Assembly (NCBI GenBank): GCA_044370375.1
Contig: JBILVQ010000052.1
Location: 1 to 15,774, forward strand
Reading direction: 5' to 3'
Source: JBILVQ01 sp044370375
Lineage (GTDB): Bacteria > Bacteroidota > Bacteroidia > UBA4408
Length of the DNA stretch: 15,774 bases
The notes below the pieces were generated by a model. It did no database searches and was not told where the DNA came from. It saw nothing but the letters and a program-made list of their open reading frames with translations. A program made the position numbers and the translations under genes. Positions 13,990 through 15,774 of the stretch are shown here, in pieces (within the stretch, counting starts at the first letter, position 1; the number at the start of each line of letters is the position of its first letter).

Positions 13990-15774
13990 GTGACTGAAAA
14001 CAGAAGTACCGCCATAGTCGATATAAATGATATCAAAGGACTCTGGCGCACCCTCGTAAAAAATTGGTACATCATGTTGGGCTGCGTTAGTATTTCCTTT
14101 GTTGCAGCTTATTTCTACACTTACAAACTCACCGATGTTTATGCTGCATCCATGCAAATATTATTGAAATCCAATGATATTTATGATGCGCAAAGTTTGA
14201 TTCAAGGTGGTGGTGCTTACGGATACAAAGATTATACGGATAATTACAATGCAATCAGGGTAATGAAATCCTACGACTTGTTAAAGAAAACAGTCGATAA
14301 ACTAAATCTGGATGTAAGTTATTTTATTGAAGGCAGATTAAGAACAAAGGAAATTTATGAAGCGGTACCTTTCGATATCAAAGTAGGTGCCGTTAACGAA
14401 AATATGTACGAGCAGCCCATTAAGTTTAAAATACTGAATGAGCATTCTTTTGAGGTTCGTTACAAAAGGGGAGAATCTGACCAAACCATCAAAGGTTTCT
14501 TTGGCAAGTCAACACTATCACCTGATTTTCAAATTGAAGTGACCAAAACTGCCGCCATTGAAAAAGGAACCGTTGAGCAATTGAGCCAGGTTGAATACAT
14601 GGTAAAATTTCATAACCGAGCTTATCAAGTAATGCGTTATCAAAATGCGCTCAATGTTGAGGTTCCTGAATACACCGGAATTCTTCAGGTAACCGTTGAG
14701 GATATCATTCCTCAAAGAGCTGTCGCTTTTCTTGATACCCTTGGTAGGGTTTATATTGAAAATTCATTGGCATCAAAGCTGGAGGTTAACAGCCGTACTT
14801 TAACCTATATTGAAAGGCAGCTAGAGGAACTAACCAGCATGATGACTACCATTGAGGATAAATTGCAGAATTATAAACTTTCGCAATCTATTCTTGATTT
14901 GAGCCGCGAACAGGAGAACGCCTTCAATCAGTTAGTTGACTTGCAATCGCAGGAAAAGAAATTCGATATGCAATTGTCAGCTCTTTCTGCCCTGCAAAAA
15001 TATATTATCGAAGATAAAGATCCGGAGCAAATGCCGCCTACACTGTTTGGTACCGGTAATGATGCCTTCCTGCAAAACAGCGTTACTGATTTGTACAATG
15101 CACAAATGGCCCGCAACATTCAGTTGTTTACCAGCACAAAAAAAGGACCTCCCATTGATGAAATCAACCAGAAAATTGCCCGCATGAAAAAAGACCTTTT
15201 GGTTTATGTGGATAATTCTCAAAAGGTTATTGGGGATCAAAGAATTCAATTATTGCGTCAGATTTCACGCACGGAAGGCATTATCGGAAGCATTCCTATC
15301 AAACAACGCGAGGTATTAAATATTGAAAGAAACCTGGAAGTGAATCAAAAAATGTATTCTTTCTTGCTCGAAAAAAAAGCAGAGAATACGATTTCCAGAG
15401 CAGGCATTGTTCCGGAATCTAAAGTGATTGAATCGGCAAGGTCGGTGGGTATTGTTAAGCCCAATAAATCCCGTATCGTTTATTCTTTTTTAGGAGTAGG
15501 TTTCATTATTTCGGTAATATTGGTTTTCATCCGTACCACATTCTACGAAACCATTGAAAGTATTGATTTCCTTAAACAAAAAACAACTTATCCTATCCTT
15601 GGGGAAGTTATTTTTCAAAAAGACGCAAGCAATACCTCGCCCATCGTAGTGGATTCAGATCCTCGGTCCATTATTACCGAGTCGTTCAGAACCATTCGAA
15701 CCAATTTGCAGTTTCTAACAACCGGAGATGGTCCCAAGGTTTTTCTTTTTACCTCCAATAATCCGGGTGAAGGA
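13990..15774 (+). CDS. Wzc-like polysaccharide biosynthesis tyrosine autokinase, 5' part
   Basis: The frame opens at a GTG (13990), 20 bases after a good promoter, and runs off the right edge after 595 codons. The N-terminal Wzz-type chain-length domain has a first membrane helix at about 26-44 (NWYIMLGCVSISFVAAYF). A long, largely helical and partly coiled-coil periplasmic region follows, including SRTLTYIERQLEELTSMM and the GNVR-like segment SIPIKQREVLNIERNLEVNQ. A second membrane helix lies at about 496-514. The cytoplasmic kinase domain begins with ESFRTIRTNLQFL (564-576), the usual SEAFRxLRTNL motif. The window ends in FTSNNPGEG, the first residues of Walker A. Such proteins control export and length of capsular or exopolysaccharide together with a Wza-like outer-membrane channel. 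About 200 residues, including the Walker motifs and the Tyr cluster, are missing. No in-frame ATG is available nearby upstream, which supports the GTG start. Confidence 0.92.
   Translation, partial: MTENRSTAIVDINDIKGLWRTLVKNWYIMLGCVSISFVAAYFYTYKLTDVYAASMQILLKSNDIYDAQSLIQGGGAYGYKDYTDNYNAIRVMKSYDLLKKTVDKLNLDVSYFIEGRLRTKEIYEAVPFDIKVGAVNENMYEQPIKFKILNEHSFEVRYKRGESDQTIKGFFGKSTLSPDFQIEVTKTAAIEKGTVEQLSQVEYMVKFHNRAYQVMRYQNALNVEVPEYTGILQVTVEDIIPQRAVAFLDTLGRVYIENSLASKLEVNSRTLTYIERQLEELTSMMTTIEDKLQNYKLSQSILDLSREQENAFNQLVDLQSQEKKFDMQLSALSALQKYIIEDKDPEQMPPTLFGTGNDAFLQNSVTDLYNAQMARNIQLFTSTKKGPPIDEINQKIARMKKDLLVYVDNSQKVIGDQRIQLLRQISRTEGIIGSIPIKQREVLNIERNLEVNQKMYSFLLEKKAENTISRAGIVPESKVIESARSVGIVKPNKSRIVYSFLGVGFIISVILVFIRTTFYETIESIDFLKQKTTYPILGEVIFQKDASNTSPIVVDSDPRSIITESFRTIRTNLQFLTTGDGPKVFLFTSNNPGEG

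Noticed and set aside
13954..14157. Leftward 67-codon open frame at the start of the tyrosine autokinase
   Set aside because: It is antisense to the promoter and first membrane helix of the Wzc-like protein and has no family resemblance.
1..15774. CRISPR arrays, tRNA genes, insertion sequences, toxin-antitoxin or defence genes
   Set aside because: No regularly spaced repeats, cloverleaf-like segments, transposase motifs or known defence domains were recognised on either strand.

Overview
This 15.8 kb window looks like chromosomal DNA from a member of the Bacteroidota. Four things point there: a secreted protein ending in a type IX secretion (T9SS) sorting domain, a glucose/galactose/GlcNAc-type sugar porter next to a GH20 hexosaminidase, a TPR-linked hybrid histidine kinase, and several copies of the Bacteroidota -7 promoter element TAnnTTTG a short distance upstream of start codons, without clear Shine-Dalgarno sequences. 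The genus cannot be fixed from the sequence alone. No tRNA, rRNA, CRISPR array, insertion sequence or phage gene was seen.

Layout. Positions 1-3343 are rightward: the 3' part of a magnesium-chelatase-like/MoxR AAA+ ATPase, a TIGR00266/AIM24-family protein, and a secreted TPR protein that overlaps it by 17 bp. A perfect 19-bp hairpin (3342-3383) ends this block and serves the converging block as well. Positions 3399-6523 are leftward: a soluble TPR hybrid histidine kinase, then (ATGA overlap) a small T9SS-exported protein whose reading frame is broken by one in-frame TAA exactly at the signal-peptide end. Positions 6782-12598 are a tight leftward four-gene operon: GT4 glycosyltransferase, sugar MFS transporter, GH20 beta-N-acetylhexosaminidase and a PLP aminotransferase, with gaps of 2 bp, a 4-bp overlap and 8 bp. 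Endonuclease III (nth) then reads right, a small DUF486 membrane protein reads left, and the window ends inside a rightward Wzc-like polysaccharide tyrosine autokinase, cut just at its Walker A motif.

How the genes work together. The hexosaminidase/transporter pair should release terminal GlcNAc or GalNAc in the periplasm and import it. The co-transcribed glycosyltransferase and aminotransferase suggest the sugar is tied to glycan or cell-surface metabolism rather than to simple catabolism, since no nagA, nagB or kinase gene is present. The Wzc-like protein at the right edge probably opens an exopolysaccharide locus. The kinase and secreted protein may form a coupled sensing/surface unit, now apparently damaged.

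Most of the window is made of recognisable families. The observations most worth a second look are the single nonsense codon in the T9SS protein, an intrinsic-terminator hairpin embedded in the signal-peptide codons of the TPR protein, and the unusual composition of the amino-sugar operon. I did not find convincing evidence for a wholly new system.
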